Shown: positions 6,492 through 12,349, numbered from the stretch's first letter. The stretch: DNA of 12,349 nucleotides from Candidatus Uhrbacteria bacterium RIFCSPHIGHO2_02_FULL_53_13 (GCA_001791035.1 MGDX01000016.1:1-12349), one strand, 5' to 3'. Numbers and translations are program-made. The notes: generated by a model from the letters alone, not told the origin.

Positions 6492-6492
6492 A

Positions 6493-6927
6493 TCACACGC
6501 GCCCGTTCGAAGAAAGATCGTCATGCAAAACTAAATTCGGAGCTGTCAATCGCGGATGGGCATCGGCCGTCACGTAAGCCGCGACAAACAATACGAGTGC
6601 CTTGAGCCCGTATCCAAGCGGCGTAAAGTAACTCAAGTCCGCAAACGACTTTTTGTAAATGAACAGGAGAACCAATACATCCAAAACCATCCCGAGCATG
6701 AGCCACACCGCCATCGCCTCCACACGCGCACGCCATCCCACACTCGAATCTATACCCTTAAAATACAGCCACCCAAAAAACAGATTGAGCAAAATGATGC
6801 TCACGAACGGAATGAAAAAAATACGATCATCCTGAATCAGGCGCGCCGCAAACGCGAAAAAAAACGACATCAGTGTTCCCAAAAGGTAGGTCATCGAAAA
6901 AAAGACGAGAAATCGAAGCGGTTTCAT
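6493..6927 (-). CDS. Four-helix membrane protein, unknown function
   Basis: A 144-aa protein that I cannot place in a family. Four hydrophobic stretches are visible: about 5-27 (FLVFFSMTYLLGTLMSFFFAF), 35-56 (IFFIPFVSIILLNLFFGWLY), 70-91 (AMAVWLMLGMVLDVLVLLFIY) and 103-121 (LGYGLKALVLFVAAYVTAD). The C-terminus (about 122-144) is polar. Its ATG overlaps the stop codon of the upstream permease gene by 4 nt (ATGA), so translation is probably coupled and the two products may be made in step. murC follows after 12 nt. The pairing with a permease could mean an accessory subunit, but that is inference from position only. Confidence 0.75.
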   Translation of the reverse strand: MKPLRFLVFFSMTYLLGTLMSFFFAFAARLIQDDRIFFIPFVSIILLNLFFGWLYFKGIDSSVGWRARVEAMAVWLMLGMVLDVLVLLFIYKKSFADLSYFTPLGYGLKALVLFVAAYVTADAHPRLTAPNLVLHDDLSSNGRV

Positions 6928-8078
6928 AAAATCGGACGTGCCATTTCAAAGAGAGCACCAAGCAAAAACACGACGGCAATCGTTGCGCCAATCGTTTTGG
7001 AAAGTTGAAAACACTTGGCTTGCCGATTGCAATAATGCGTGCGAACGCGCTGATACAACATCACAATCAACACCCCCGTCAGTCCTCCAAACACCGCTCC
7101 GGTAAATCCAATCACGCGAATAAAATTTCGTGCGCCGAACACAAAAAACAACAGCGGGACCGCCATCATGACAAACCACGACAAGACTTTCGTCAGACGA
7201 TAGTCGTACTCCATCATATCTTTTATTCCCATGGTCGTGGTAAGAAAGCTCGTGGCTGTCGCCAACAATCCCATAATGACGCCTACCACAAGCACCCATG
7301 TTCCAAGCTGTGCGCCAAGACCAAAAAGCGCTTCTTCGGTCGTCCGTGATCCCGTAACTCCTACCACTACCAACGCAAAAAGCGCATACAGAACAATGAC
7401 CAGCAAGGAGGATTTGATGATTACGGAACGTAAATCGCTTCGATAACGGCCCAGTGCATCACGCATTTCGGGGATAATATGCACGCCTCCAAGTGAAAAC
7501 AGGACAATGCCGTACGGAAGTAACGCATGCGACGCCGAAGTCGTTAGAAAATTCAACACGTGAATATCGAGAACGCCGCGCACGAAGATAACGAGGATCG
7601 CCGCCACCAGCAAACCAACCAAGTACATCTCCGCATCAGATATGAGCCGCAATCCGCCAAGGGCCAACGCAAACCCCACCGTCAAAAAGATCCCTTGGTA
7701 CAGACGTTCGGTCCCTCCAAAAAATGGCATCAAGAGTTGTGCCAAAAATGCCCCTCCAAGCAAGATATAGGCCACGAGCGCTCCCCAGCTCCCTCCAAGA
7801 AAAACCACCGCCGCCACATGAGCCCACTTGGAACTAAAGTACCGGCGCATGTAACCCACCATCTGATGATGACCGGATGTCTGCAGCGTCACCTCGGCAT
7901 ACATCAGTTGCAGTGTAATCGTCGCTAACCCAAGGAGAGCAAGATACATCATCCCGACAAAAAAACCCGCCTGCGCGAACGCAAACGGAATCCCAAACAC
8001 GCCAACGCCAATCATGGTACCCACGAGCATCTCCCCGGCTTGTAGATGGGCCACGGTTTTTTTTGAAAGTGAGAACAT
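6924..8078 (-). CDS. Amino acid permease, aromatic amino acid (Trp/Tyr permease) type
   Basis: A 384-aa integral membrane protein with about 11 hydrophobic segments. The first segment carries GTMIGVGVFGIPFAFAQAG (about 20-38), the G-x-x-I-G-x-G-x-F-G-x-P signature of APC-superfamily transporters, in the form seen in the tryptophan/tyrosine permease (HAAAP, Trp_Tyr_perm) branch. FSLGGVHIIPEMRDAL in the middle fits the same branch (usually F-x-x-HxxIP-x). Such proteins import amino acids with a cation. The exact substrate cannot be read from sequence. It is slightly short for the family (about 400-410), losing little at the C-terminus. It is 39 nt downstream of the 70-aa gene and overlaps the next gene by 4 nt. 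No promoter or Shine-Dalgarno sequence of its own is evident. Confidence 0.82.
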   Translation of the reverse strand: MFSLSKKTVAHLQAGEMLVGTMIGVGVFGIPFAFAQAGFFVGMMYLALLGLATITLQLMYAEVTLQTSGHHQMVGYMRRYFSSKWAHVAAVVFLGGSWGALVAYILLGGAFLAQLLMPFFGGTERLYQGIFLTVGFALALGGLRLISDAEMYLVGLLVAAILVIFVRGVLDIHVLNFLTTSASHALLPYGIVLFSLGGVHIIPEMRDALGRYRSDLRSVIIKSSLLVIVLYALFALVVVGVTGSRTTEEALFGLGAQLGTWVLVVGVIMGLLATATSFLTTTMGIKDMMEYDYRLTKVLSWFVMMAVPLLFFVFGARNFIRVIGFTGAVFGGLTGVLIVMLYQRVRTHYCNRQAKCFQLSKTIGATIAVVFLLGALFEMARPIL

Positions 8079-8117
8079 TTTGTTTGACGGACTGTGGAGT
8101 ATTCCAACTTCTACATT

Positions 8118-8330
8118 TTACACATCACGGGCGCCGCGTTTTTTTGACGCACGCGCACGGCACTCCAACACCAATTCCGAAAACACCCACAGGAGTCCGA
8201 TCTCATCCACAAATGGAAGCGCGTCGGGAACAAACAGACTCGCTAAAGCCAAAAATCCCGCCGTCCAAGTAGCGGCTTTGAGCTGTTCGCGACTCATGGC
8301 ACGCATAAACCGTTGAAGTCGTTGTTTCAT
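8118..8330 (-). CDS. Small membrane protein, DUF1232-like
   Basis: A 70-aa protein from the ATG at 8330. A basic amphipathic N-terminus (MKQRLQRFMRAMSREQLK) precedes two hydrophobic parts at about 21-34 and 43-55, with VPDALPFVDEIGLLW between and in them. This resembles the PDxxPxxxxxDD turn of DUF1232 proteins, but the match is short and I am not sure. The C-terminus is basic (ECRARASKKRG). An upstream in-frame ATG at 8381 exists, but a -10 box (TATACT, 8342-8337) ends 6 nt before 8330, favouring the shorter start. It is the first gene of the leftward run towards the permease and murC and diverges from dnaB. Confidence 0.6.
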   Translation of the reverse strand: MKQRLQRFMRAMSREQLKAATWTAGFLALASLFVPDALPFVDEIGLLWVFSELVLECRARASKKRGARDV

Positions 8331-8336
8331 AATAGA

Positions 8337-8365
8337 AGTATACCGTGTTTGCACACCATTTGGAA
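8337..8365 (-). promoter_or_regulatory. Promoter of the leftward membrane-protein/permease operon
   Basis: The -10 TATACT (8342-8337) is good; the -35 TTCCAA (8365-8360, 17-bp spacer) is weak. Six nucleotides separate the -10 from the ATG at 8330, again implying a leaderless mRNA. It lies back to back with the dnaB promoter. Confidence 0.5.
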
Positions 8366-8377
8366 CAGAAGCCGCGC

Positions 8378-8399
8378 TCATCCACTGTTCATCCCCTGT
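8378..8399 (+). repeat. Tandem 11-bp repeat in the dnaB upstream region
   Basis: TCATCCACTGT (8378-8388) is followed directly by TCATCCCCTGT (8389-8399), 10 of 11 identical; a weaker third unit may follow at 8400-8410. The period is about one helical turn, so two protein copies could bind the same DNA face. The first unit matches the DnaA box TTATCCACA at 7 of 9 positions. It sits between the divergent promoters. Confidence 0.45.
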
Positions 8400-8416
8400 T
8401 TACTCACGATCACCCG

Positions 8417-8445
8417 TTGAATCGCGATGCTCGTTGCGATAAGAT
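8417..8445 (+). promoter_or_regulatory. dnaB promoter, near-leaderless
   Basis: The -35 is TTGAAT (8417-8422), the spacer 17 bp, and the -10 TAAGAT (8440-8445). Nine nucleotides separate the -10 from the dnaB ATG at 8455, giving an expected leader of about 2-4 nt. There is no Shine-Dalgarno sequence. Confidence 0.7.
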
Positions 8446-8454
8446 ACGCGCACT

Positions 8455-9852
8455 ATGGCACACGACATCGGAAAAATTCCGCCGTATCACGAAGAGGCTG
8501 AGCAATCATTCCTCGGCGCACTGCTCATTGACTCGGAAGCGATGATTCGCGTGGCCGACCGTATTGATGAAGACGACTTCTACTTCGACAAGCATCGCAT
8601 GATTTTTGGTGCCATGCTCGATTTGTACGCCAAGCATGAGCCGATTGATCTCCTCTCGCTGGGCAACCGCTTGGATGAACGCTCACAACTGGACACCGTC
8701 GGCGGCCGTTCGTACCTCGCCGAACTTACGAACGTCGTGCCCACGTCACAAAACGTGGCGCACTACGCGGGCATCGTCCAAAAGAAAGCGACACTACGAA
8801 GACTCATCAGCGCGGCCGCAAGCATTGCGCAAATGGGATACCAGCCGACCGACGAAGACGTAGAATCCATTTTGGATCTTGCTGAGCAAGAGATGTTCAG
8901 CGTCTCGCGTAAATTCATGAAAGAGTCGTTCACGCCCATTCGCAGCGTGCTCGCCGAAGCGTTTGAGCGCATTGACATGCTACATAAAGAGCGCGGAAAA
9001 CTGCGCGGCATCCCCACCGGCTTTGCCGGCATTGATAACCTGCTCGCAGGTCTGCAAAAATCCGATCTTGTAATACTCGCCGCGCGTCCGTCCGTCGGAA
9101 AAACTTCGCTGGCGTTGTCCATCGCGCGTCACGCGGCCGTCAAATCCAAAATTCCCGTTGGCCTTTTCAGCTTGGAAATGAGTAAGGAGCAAGTCGTGGA
9201 TCGTTTGATTTGCGCGGAAGCCAACATTGATTTGTGGAAGCTACGCACTGGTCGTCTTTCGGAGCGTGACGACGACTTTCCGCGCATTGGCCAGGCGCTC
9301 GGCGTGCTTTCAGAGGCACCCATGTACATTGACGATTCGGCGTCCGCTAACATTATGGAAATTAGAACCAAGTGTCGCCGCTTGCAATCCGAACATGGCC
9401 TTGGCCTCGTCGTGATCGATTACTTACAACTCATGGAGTCGCGCGGACGGCAAGAAAACCGTGTGCAAGAAGTCGCAGAGATTTCCCGCGGACTCAAGCA
9501 AATCGCGCGTGAACTGCAAATTCCCGTGCTTGCGCTTTCACAGCTTTCGCGTACCGTGGAGATGAGCAAACCGGCCATTCCGAAACTCTCGCACCTTCGC
9601 GAAAGCGGGAGTATTGAACAAGATGCGGATGTGGTGATGTTTATCTACCGCAAGGCCGCGGACAAAAACTACCGTACCGAGGAGCTGTCGCCCGAAGAAA
9701 AGCACTTGGCCGAGGTGCACATCGCCAAGCATCGTAACGGCCCCGTCGGCATGGTCAAGCTCTACTTTGACGACGCGCGCGCTGACTTTAGAAGCCTTGA
9801 GCGCACCATGCAAGCTCCACCTCAGTCAGTTTTAACTAGTCAACAGCATTAG
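8455..9852 (+). CDS. dnaB: Replicative DNA helicase DnaB
   Basis: A hexameric 5'-3' helicase that opens the replication fork. The 465-aa protein has the N-terminal DnaB domain, starting PPYHEEAEQSFLGALLIDSEA (about 9-29), then a linker, then the RecA-type motor. The motor shows RGIPTGFAGIDNLLAGLQKSDLVILAARP leading into Walker A ARPSVGKTS (210-218), the catalytic Glu in SLEMSKEQ (E241), Walker B LVVIDYLQLM (318-327), the ALSQLSRTVE sensor (360-369) and HLRESGSIEQDADVVMFIYR (about 380-399). The length is normal and no intein interrupts the motor. The family usually has SDLRESG; here it is SHLRESG, a mild change. The gene opens a rightward replication/repair cluster (dnaB-ybaB-recR) and has its own promoter. 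Confidence 0.97.
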   Translation: MAHDIGKIPPYHEEAEQSFLGALLIDSEAMIRVADRIDEDDFYFDKHRMIFGAMLDLYAKHEPIDLLSLGNRLDERSQLDTVGGRSYLAELTNVVPTSQNVAHYAGIVQKKATLRRLISAAASIAQMGYQPTDEDVESILDLAEQEMFSVSRKFMKESFTPIRSVLAEAFERIDMLHKERGKLRGIPTGFAGIDNLLAGLQKSDLVILAARPSVGKTSLALSIARHAAVKSKIPVGLFSLEMSKEQVVDRLICAEANIDLWKLRTGRLSERDDDFPRIGQALGVLSEAPMYIDDSASANIMEIRTKCRRLQSEHGLGLVVIDYLQLMESRGRQENRVQEVAEISRGLKQIARELQIPVLALSQLSRTVEMSKPAIPKLSHLRESGSIEQDADVVMFIYRKAADKNYRTEELSPEEKHLAEVHIAKHRNGPVGMVKLYFDDARADFRSLERTMQAPPQSVLTSQQH

Positions 9853-9886
9853 ATTGCTTCGGTCGCTACGCTCCCTCGCAATGACA
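9853..9886 (-). repeat. Dispersed palindromic repeat of the GTCATTGCGAG type
   Basis: On the minus strand the segment begins TGTCATTGCGAGGGAGCGTA and ends CGACCGAAGCAATCT at 9851. ATTGC and GCAAT form the ends (9853-9857 and 9878-9882) with an imperfect GC-rich middle. Palindromes of this wording are widely scattered in bacterial intergenic DNA. It starts right after the dnaB stop codon, where it could also act as a 3' end hairpin. Copy number in this genome cannot be judged from one window. Confidence 0.5.
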
Positions 9887-9901
9887 GACTGGCAGAGGTT
9901 C

Positions 9902-9940
9902 AATACTCGAATACTTGAATACTAAATACTCGAATGCTAC
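9902..9940 (+). repeat. Degenerate 8-bp tandem repeat upstream of ybaB
   Basis: Five units in a row: AATACTCG, AATACTTG, AATACTA (one base short), AATACTCG, AATGCTAC. They fill the spacer just before the ybaB start. Several units resemble a -10 box (AATACT) and TTGAAT at 9915-9920 resembles a -35, so the repeat may double as the ybaB-recR promoter region, but no pair has clean spacing to the start. Confidence 0.6.
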
Positions 9941-9945
9941 CCACT

Positions 9946-10233
9946 ATGTTCAACAAGATTAAAGCGCTCAAAGATGTTCGCTCACAGGCCAAGCTCATTG
10001 AAAAAGCTCTGGAAGCCATTACATCAACGGGATCGTCCAATGGGCTCACCGTGACAATCAATGGCAAACAGGAAGTCATCGATGTCAAAGTGGCGGATGA
10101 TTTTCAAATGTCAAACCTTGCCGACGCCATCAAACGCGCCATGAACGAAGCGATGAAGAAAATTCAGAAGGACGCACAGAAAGCCATCAAGGATTCCGGC
10201 GGCATGCCCGATTTGAGCGCCCTCGGAATGTAA
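9946..10233 (+). CDS. ybaB: Nucleoid-associated protein YbaB/EbfC
   Basis: A 95-aa protein of the YbaB/EbfC family, small dimeric DNA-binding proteins commonly encoded directly before recR. It starts MFNKIKALKDVRSQAKLIEK (the family's N-terminal helix), continues with a beta hairpin GLTVTINGKQEVIDVKV (about 32-48) and a long helix (LADAIKRAMNEAMKKIQKDAQKAIK, about 58-82), and ends with a short tail typically G/M-rich (GGMPDLSALGM). An in-frame ATG at 9934 would add MLPT and cannot be excluded. I prefer 9946 because the protein then starts as the family does. recR begins 6 nt after the stop codon. dnaX, the usual upstream partner, is replaced here by dnaB. Confidence 0.92.
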   Translation: MFNKIKALKDVRSQAKLIEKALEAITSTGSSNGLTVTINGKQEVIDVKVADDFQMSNLADAIKRAMNEAMKKIQKDAQKAIKDSGGMPDLSALGM

Positions 10234-10239
10234 CGGGAC

Positions 10240-10836
10240 ATGCGCCAATATCCAAAACCCATCGAAACGTTGGTGAGTCTGTTCACGTATTTACCGGGAG
10301 TCGGCCCCAAAACCGCCGTCCGTTTTGTGTTCTACTTGTTGAAGCAACCCAAGAGCACCATGGCACGCATGGCAAGTGCGCTACAAGAGCTGCACGACGC
10401 CGTCGTCACGTGTGACGTGTGCAAAACGTACTCCACCGAACCGGTATGCGATACGTGCCGCGATGGCAAACGCGACAAGTCGCTCTTGTGCGTTGTCGCA
10501 CAGCCGCGCGACGTGGGGACGCTCGACGCCGCCGGCTTTTCTGGACGTTATCATGTTTTAGGAGGCGCGCTTTCTCCCATCGAGGGCATCACGCCCGACA
10601 AACTCGAGGTCGCATCACTCCTCGTGCGCTTGCGCCAAGAGCCCGTGCGCGAAGTCATTCTCGCGTTCAATCCAGATATTGAAGGTGAAGCCACCATCAT
10701 GTACCTGTCCAAACAACTCCAGTCGTTTTCCGTTCGCGTGACTCGCTTGGCGCGTGGACTTCCGGCCGGTTCCGACTTGGAATTTGCCGACGAGGTGACC
10801 CTTGGCGACGCCATTTCCAGACGTTGGGAGATTTAA
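10240..10836 (+). CDS. recR: Recombination mediator protein RecR
   Basis: RecR works with RecO (and RecF) to load RecA onto single-stranded gaps. The 198-aa protein is of normal length. It shows the helix-hairpin-helix LPGVGPKTAVRFVFYLL (18-34), a four-cysteine zinc site (C58, C61, C70, C73), and the Toprim domain with GRYHVLGGALSPIEGITPDKL (about 102-122), NPDIEGEATIMYL (about 144-156), ARGLPAGSDLEFADEVTLGDA (171-191) and a final RRW. In the Toprim domain the normally invariant CVVE is CVVA (Ala87), the result of one codon reading GCA. Its start is 6 nt after ybaB, so they are one operon. No clear terminator follows before the next promoter. Confidence 0.95.
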   Translation: MRQYPKPIETLVSLFTYLPGVGPKTAVRFVFYLLKQPKSTMARMASALQELHDAVVTCDVCKTYSTEPVCDTCRDGKRDKSLLCVVAQPRDVGTLDAAGFSGRYHVLGGALSPIEGITPDKLEVASLLVRLRQEPVREVILAFNPDIEGEATIMYLSKQLQSFSVRVTRLARGLPAGSDLEFADEVTLGDAISRRWEI

Positions 10837-10837
10837 C

Positions 10838-10869
10838 CATGTGGTGCCATGAGACTTGACATGTGGTGC
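10838..10869 (+). repeat. 10-bp direct repeat flanking the -35 of the first paralog
   Basis: CATGTGGTGC occurs at 10838-10847 and again at 10860-10869, 22 bp apart (two helical turns). The second copy overlaps the last bases of the -35 box and the start of the spacer. That placement suits an operator for a repressor or activator. The promoter of the second paralog lacks it. Confidence 0.5.
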
Positions 10870-10884
10870 TTTCCTTGGTAAAGA
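10856..10884 (+). promoter_or_regulatory. Promoter of the first coiled-coil paralog
   Basis: TTGACA (10856-10861, 6/6), a 17-bp spacer, then TAAAGA (10879-10884). The -10 to ATG distance is 17 nt, predicting a leader of about 10 nt, longer than at hpf, secA or dnaB. The leader holds the imperfect inverted repeat ACGAAAACCGT (10890-10900). Confidence 0.65.
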
Positions 10885-10901
10885 TTGGAACGAAAACCGT
10901 C

Positions 10902-11945
10902 ATGTCGAATGCGGCCAACAGATATAGCATAAGTCGACAGCCTGAAGGCGTCGAGCGTGTTTGGAAGGCTTTGGAACGTTTGGGGCACAAGGCCAAGGGC
11001 CATGTTCCGCAATTCGAAAACAACACCTTGTTGAAGTTCTGGCTCGCTAGCGTACGTGGACGACACGAGTTGCATGGCGATCGGCCCAAGGCCGACGGAT
11101 ATGCGCGATTTTTGGAGGGTGCCGGGGTTGCTTTGCCCTCGGAGTCTCACGGACTCTTGATTGACCTTGAGCGCATAAATCAGCTAAGCGGCTATTTCTA
11201 CAGTGACGCGTTGTGGATTGAGCGCGACGCTGAATGGCTTGCCGCTCGCGTGCGAAAACTCGAGGCCGCGATTATCGTGGCAGAGCAAAGCGAGGATGTT
11301 GACGAGACCAAGGTCAGCGATGTTGGCGAAAGCGACATCGTCGAGCATGCCGCGGTGGCGGAAGGTGAGGATGATGAGGACGAAGTTGACGCAAGCGACA
11401 CGATCGCGGACGGGCTTCGTCCGGTACAGAGCGATCCAACTGATCGCTTTGACTCCGCGATGGCTCGACTTGAGGCACTGCGCGAGAGAGCGGAACAAAT
11501 AGATGCCGTTGATCAAAAGATTCAGGCGGCCGAAAGTGAGTTTCAACGTTTGGATGTTGATCTCGAGCGTAAACGCCAAGAGCTTGAAGCGTTCAATCCC
11601 AAGATCGCCGAAAAGATGACAGCTCAACCATCAATCGAACTGCGTCTGATCCAAGCGCAACAGGAGGTCAGCGTGCTAGAAGCACAGCTTGCCGCGGCTC
11701 GAGAAAAGCTGGACGAGGCGATGACGGAGAGCGGTCAACTCACGGGCGAAATTGAAAGCGCGATTTGCGCAAGGGATGAGGCTTCAAAGGCATTGAATGC
11801 CGTTGAGGCAGAGTGTGACGCCGTCATCACTAGTTGCGACACGCTCGAGAAGCAAAAGAAGGCCCTCGAGTTGTCGGCCGCCGAGCGCGAGGAGATGGTG
11901 CGCATCGAAGCGCTCCTTCGCTTGCTCGACAGTCTTGGCACCTAA
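10902..11945 (+). CDS. Coiled-coil protein with conserved N-terminal domain, unknown function
   Basis: A 347-aa protein that I do not recognise. Residues 1-125 form a compact, probably globular domain (RQPEGVERVWKALERLG at 12-28, W47, SVRGRH at 50-55, LLIDLER at 85-91) that is repeated in the next gene. Residues 126-180 are a strongly acidic linker (EGEDDEDEVDAS). Residues 183-345 are rich in E, A, L, K, R and Q with heptad-like spacing and almost no Pro or Gly, a long coiled coil. There is no signal peptide or membrane segment, so it is probably cytoplasmic. A GTG at 10863 in the same frame lies inside the promoter; I use ATG 10902, which aligns with the paralog's start. It has its own promoter and terminator. 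Confidence 0.8.
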   Translation: MSNAANRYSISRQPEGVERVWKALERLGHKAKGHVPQFENNTLLKFWLASVRGRHELHGDRPKADGYARFLEGAGVALPSESHGLLIDLERINQLSGYFYSDALWIERDAEWLAARVRKLEAAIIVAEQSEDVDETKVSDVGESDIVEHAAVAEGEDDEDEVDASDTIADGLRPVQSDPTDRFDSAMARLEALRERAEQIDAVDQKIQAAESEFQRLDVDLERKRQELEAFNPKIAEKMTAQPSIELRLIQAQQEVSVLEAQLAAAREKLDEAMTESGQLTGEIESAICARDEASKALNAVEAECDAVITSCDTLEKQKKALELSAAEREEMVRIEALLRLLDSLGT

Positions 11946-11948
11946 TGG

Positions 11949-11989
11949 ACGCCGCCGACCAATCTTGAGTCGGCGGCGTGACTTTTTTT
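11949..11989 (+). terminator. Strong intrinsic terminator after the first paralog
   Basis: A perfect 11-bp GC-rich stem (ACGCCGCCGAC at 11949-11959, GTCGGCGGCGT at 11969-11979, 9-nt loop) is followed by GAC and seven T (11983-11989). It begins 3 nt after the stop codon and separates the two paralogs into independent units. Confidence 0.92.
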
Positions 11990-11993
11990 ACGT

Positions 11994-12023
11994 TTGACAT
12001 TCAAGGTATGCATTTGATATAGA
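11994..12023 (+). promoter_or_regulatory. Promoter of the second paralog
   Basis: TTGACA (11994-11999, 6/6), an 18-bp spacer, TATAGA (12018-12023), starting 4 bp after the upstream terminator's T-run. The -10 to ATG distance is 17 nt, the same as in the first paralog. The perfect inverted repeat ACGGAAACCGT (12029-12039) lies at the expected transcription start. Confidence 0.65.
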
Positions 12024-12040
12024 TGTAAACGGAAACCGTC

Positions 12041-12349
12041 ATGTCAGACGAATATACCATTCATCGACAACCATTGGGTGTTGAACGTGTTTGGAAAGCT
12101 TTGGAGCGTTTGAGAAGTAAGGCTACGAGGAATGTTCCCGAGTTCAGAAGTAGGCTCGAGCTTGGAGACTGGATTGCCAACGTGCGCGGACAGCATGCAA
12201 TGCGTAGTGATCTCCCCAAGGCTATTGCATACGCCAAGTTTTTGGAGAGCGTCGGGATTGCGCTCGTTTCGCCATTGTGGCAGGTGGCACATGATTCCGG
12301 GATGGTTGAGTGCGAGGGGGAACCTTGGTTGCTGATTGACCTTGAGCGG
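12041..12349 (+). CDS. Second paralog of the unknown coiled-coil family, cut by the window end
   Basis: The frame from ATG 12041 runs 103 codons to the last base of the window without a stop. It begins MSDEYTIHRQPLGVERVWKA and aligns with the first 91 residues of the upstream protein: about 50 positions are identical by eye, including GVERVWKALERL, VRG, PKA, FLE and LLIDLER. Compared with the first copy it lacks 3 residues near the N-terminus and carries about 15 extra around residues 79-96 (SPLWQVAHDSGMVECEGEPW versus PSESHG). Whether it also has the acidic linker and coiled coil cannot be seen. The function is unknown. The arrangement is tandem, each copy with its own TTGACA promoter and a matching leader. 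Confidence 0.8.
   Translation, partial: MSDEYTIHRQPLGVERVWKALERLRSKATRNVPEFRSRLELGDWIANVRGQHAMRSDLPKAIAYAKFLESVGIALVSPLWQVAHDSGMVECEGEPWLLIDLER

Noticed and set aside
9934..9945. ybaB start at 9934 (adds MLPT)
   Set aside because: The added residues fall in the tandem repeat and the family normally starts MFNK-like. It is kept only as an alternative because a leaderless promoter could serve either ATG.
10863..10901. GTG start adding 13 residues to the first coiled-coil paralog
   Set aside because: The GTG lies in the spacer between the -35 and -10 boxes, and the second paralog aligns from MS at the internal ATG.
1..12349. tRNA, rRNA, CRISPR array, transposase or prophage genes
   Set aside because: I looked for cloverleaf-like segments, regular spacer-repeat arrays and transposase or integrase motifs on both strands and found none.

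Overview
The window reads as chromosomal housekeeping DNA from an uncultivated bacterium, most likely a Candidate Phyla Radiation (Patescibacteria, Parcubacteria-like) member. This rests on three things: compact, closely packed genes; promoters that sit almost directly on the start codons (few Shine-Dalgarno sites are visible); and a roughly 40-residue insert in SecA between motif Ia and the DITYGTNNE motif, which I remember from CPR SecA proteins. The affiliation is inference, not proof.

Left part, minus strand (1-8330). Reading in the direction of transcription: a 70-aa membrane protein, an aromatic-amino-acid-type permease, an unknown four-helix membrane protein (ATGA overlap with the permease gene), murC, a small two-helix membrane protein, murB, then hpf, secA, hicB and the stump of hicA. 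murC and murB supply two cytoplasmic steps of peptidoglycan precursor synthesis. hpf (ribosome hibernation) and secA (protein export motor) each have their own sigma70-type promoter, with a terminator hairpin between them. At the left edge hicA keeps only about its first 20 codons and then runs into a nested palindrome (1-102) that looks like a structured RNA or mobile palindromic element.

Middle and right part, plus strand (8455-12349). A 124-bp divergent intergenic region holds back-to-back promoters and a tandem 11-bp repeat. It leads into dnaB, a short repeat-rich spacer, ybaB and recR: the replicative helicase, a nucleoid-associated protein and a recombination mediator. After recR come two tandem paralogous genes of unknown function. 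The first is complete (347 aa: conserved N-terminal domain, acidic linker, long coiled coil). The second is cut by the window end after 103 codons. Each has its own TTGACA promoter, the same 17-nt spacing from -10 to ATG, and a shared inverted repeat just before the ATG; a strong intrinsic terminator separates them. This duplicated, separately promoted family is the least explained part of the window.

Other points: a near-consensus plus-strand promoter followed within about 45 bp by an intrinsic terminator (4900-4975), which predicts a transcript of about 40 nt; a MurB with Cys at the usual proton-donor Ser position; and a RecR with Ala in place of the conserved Toprim Glu.
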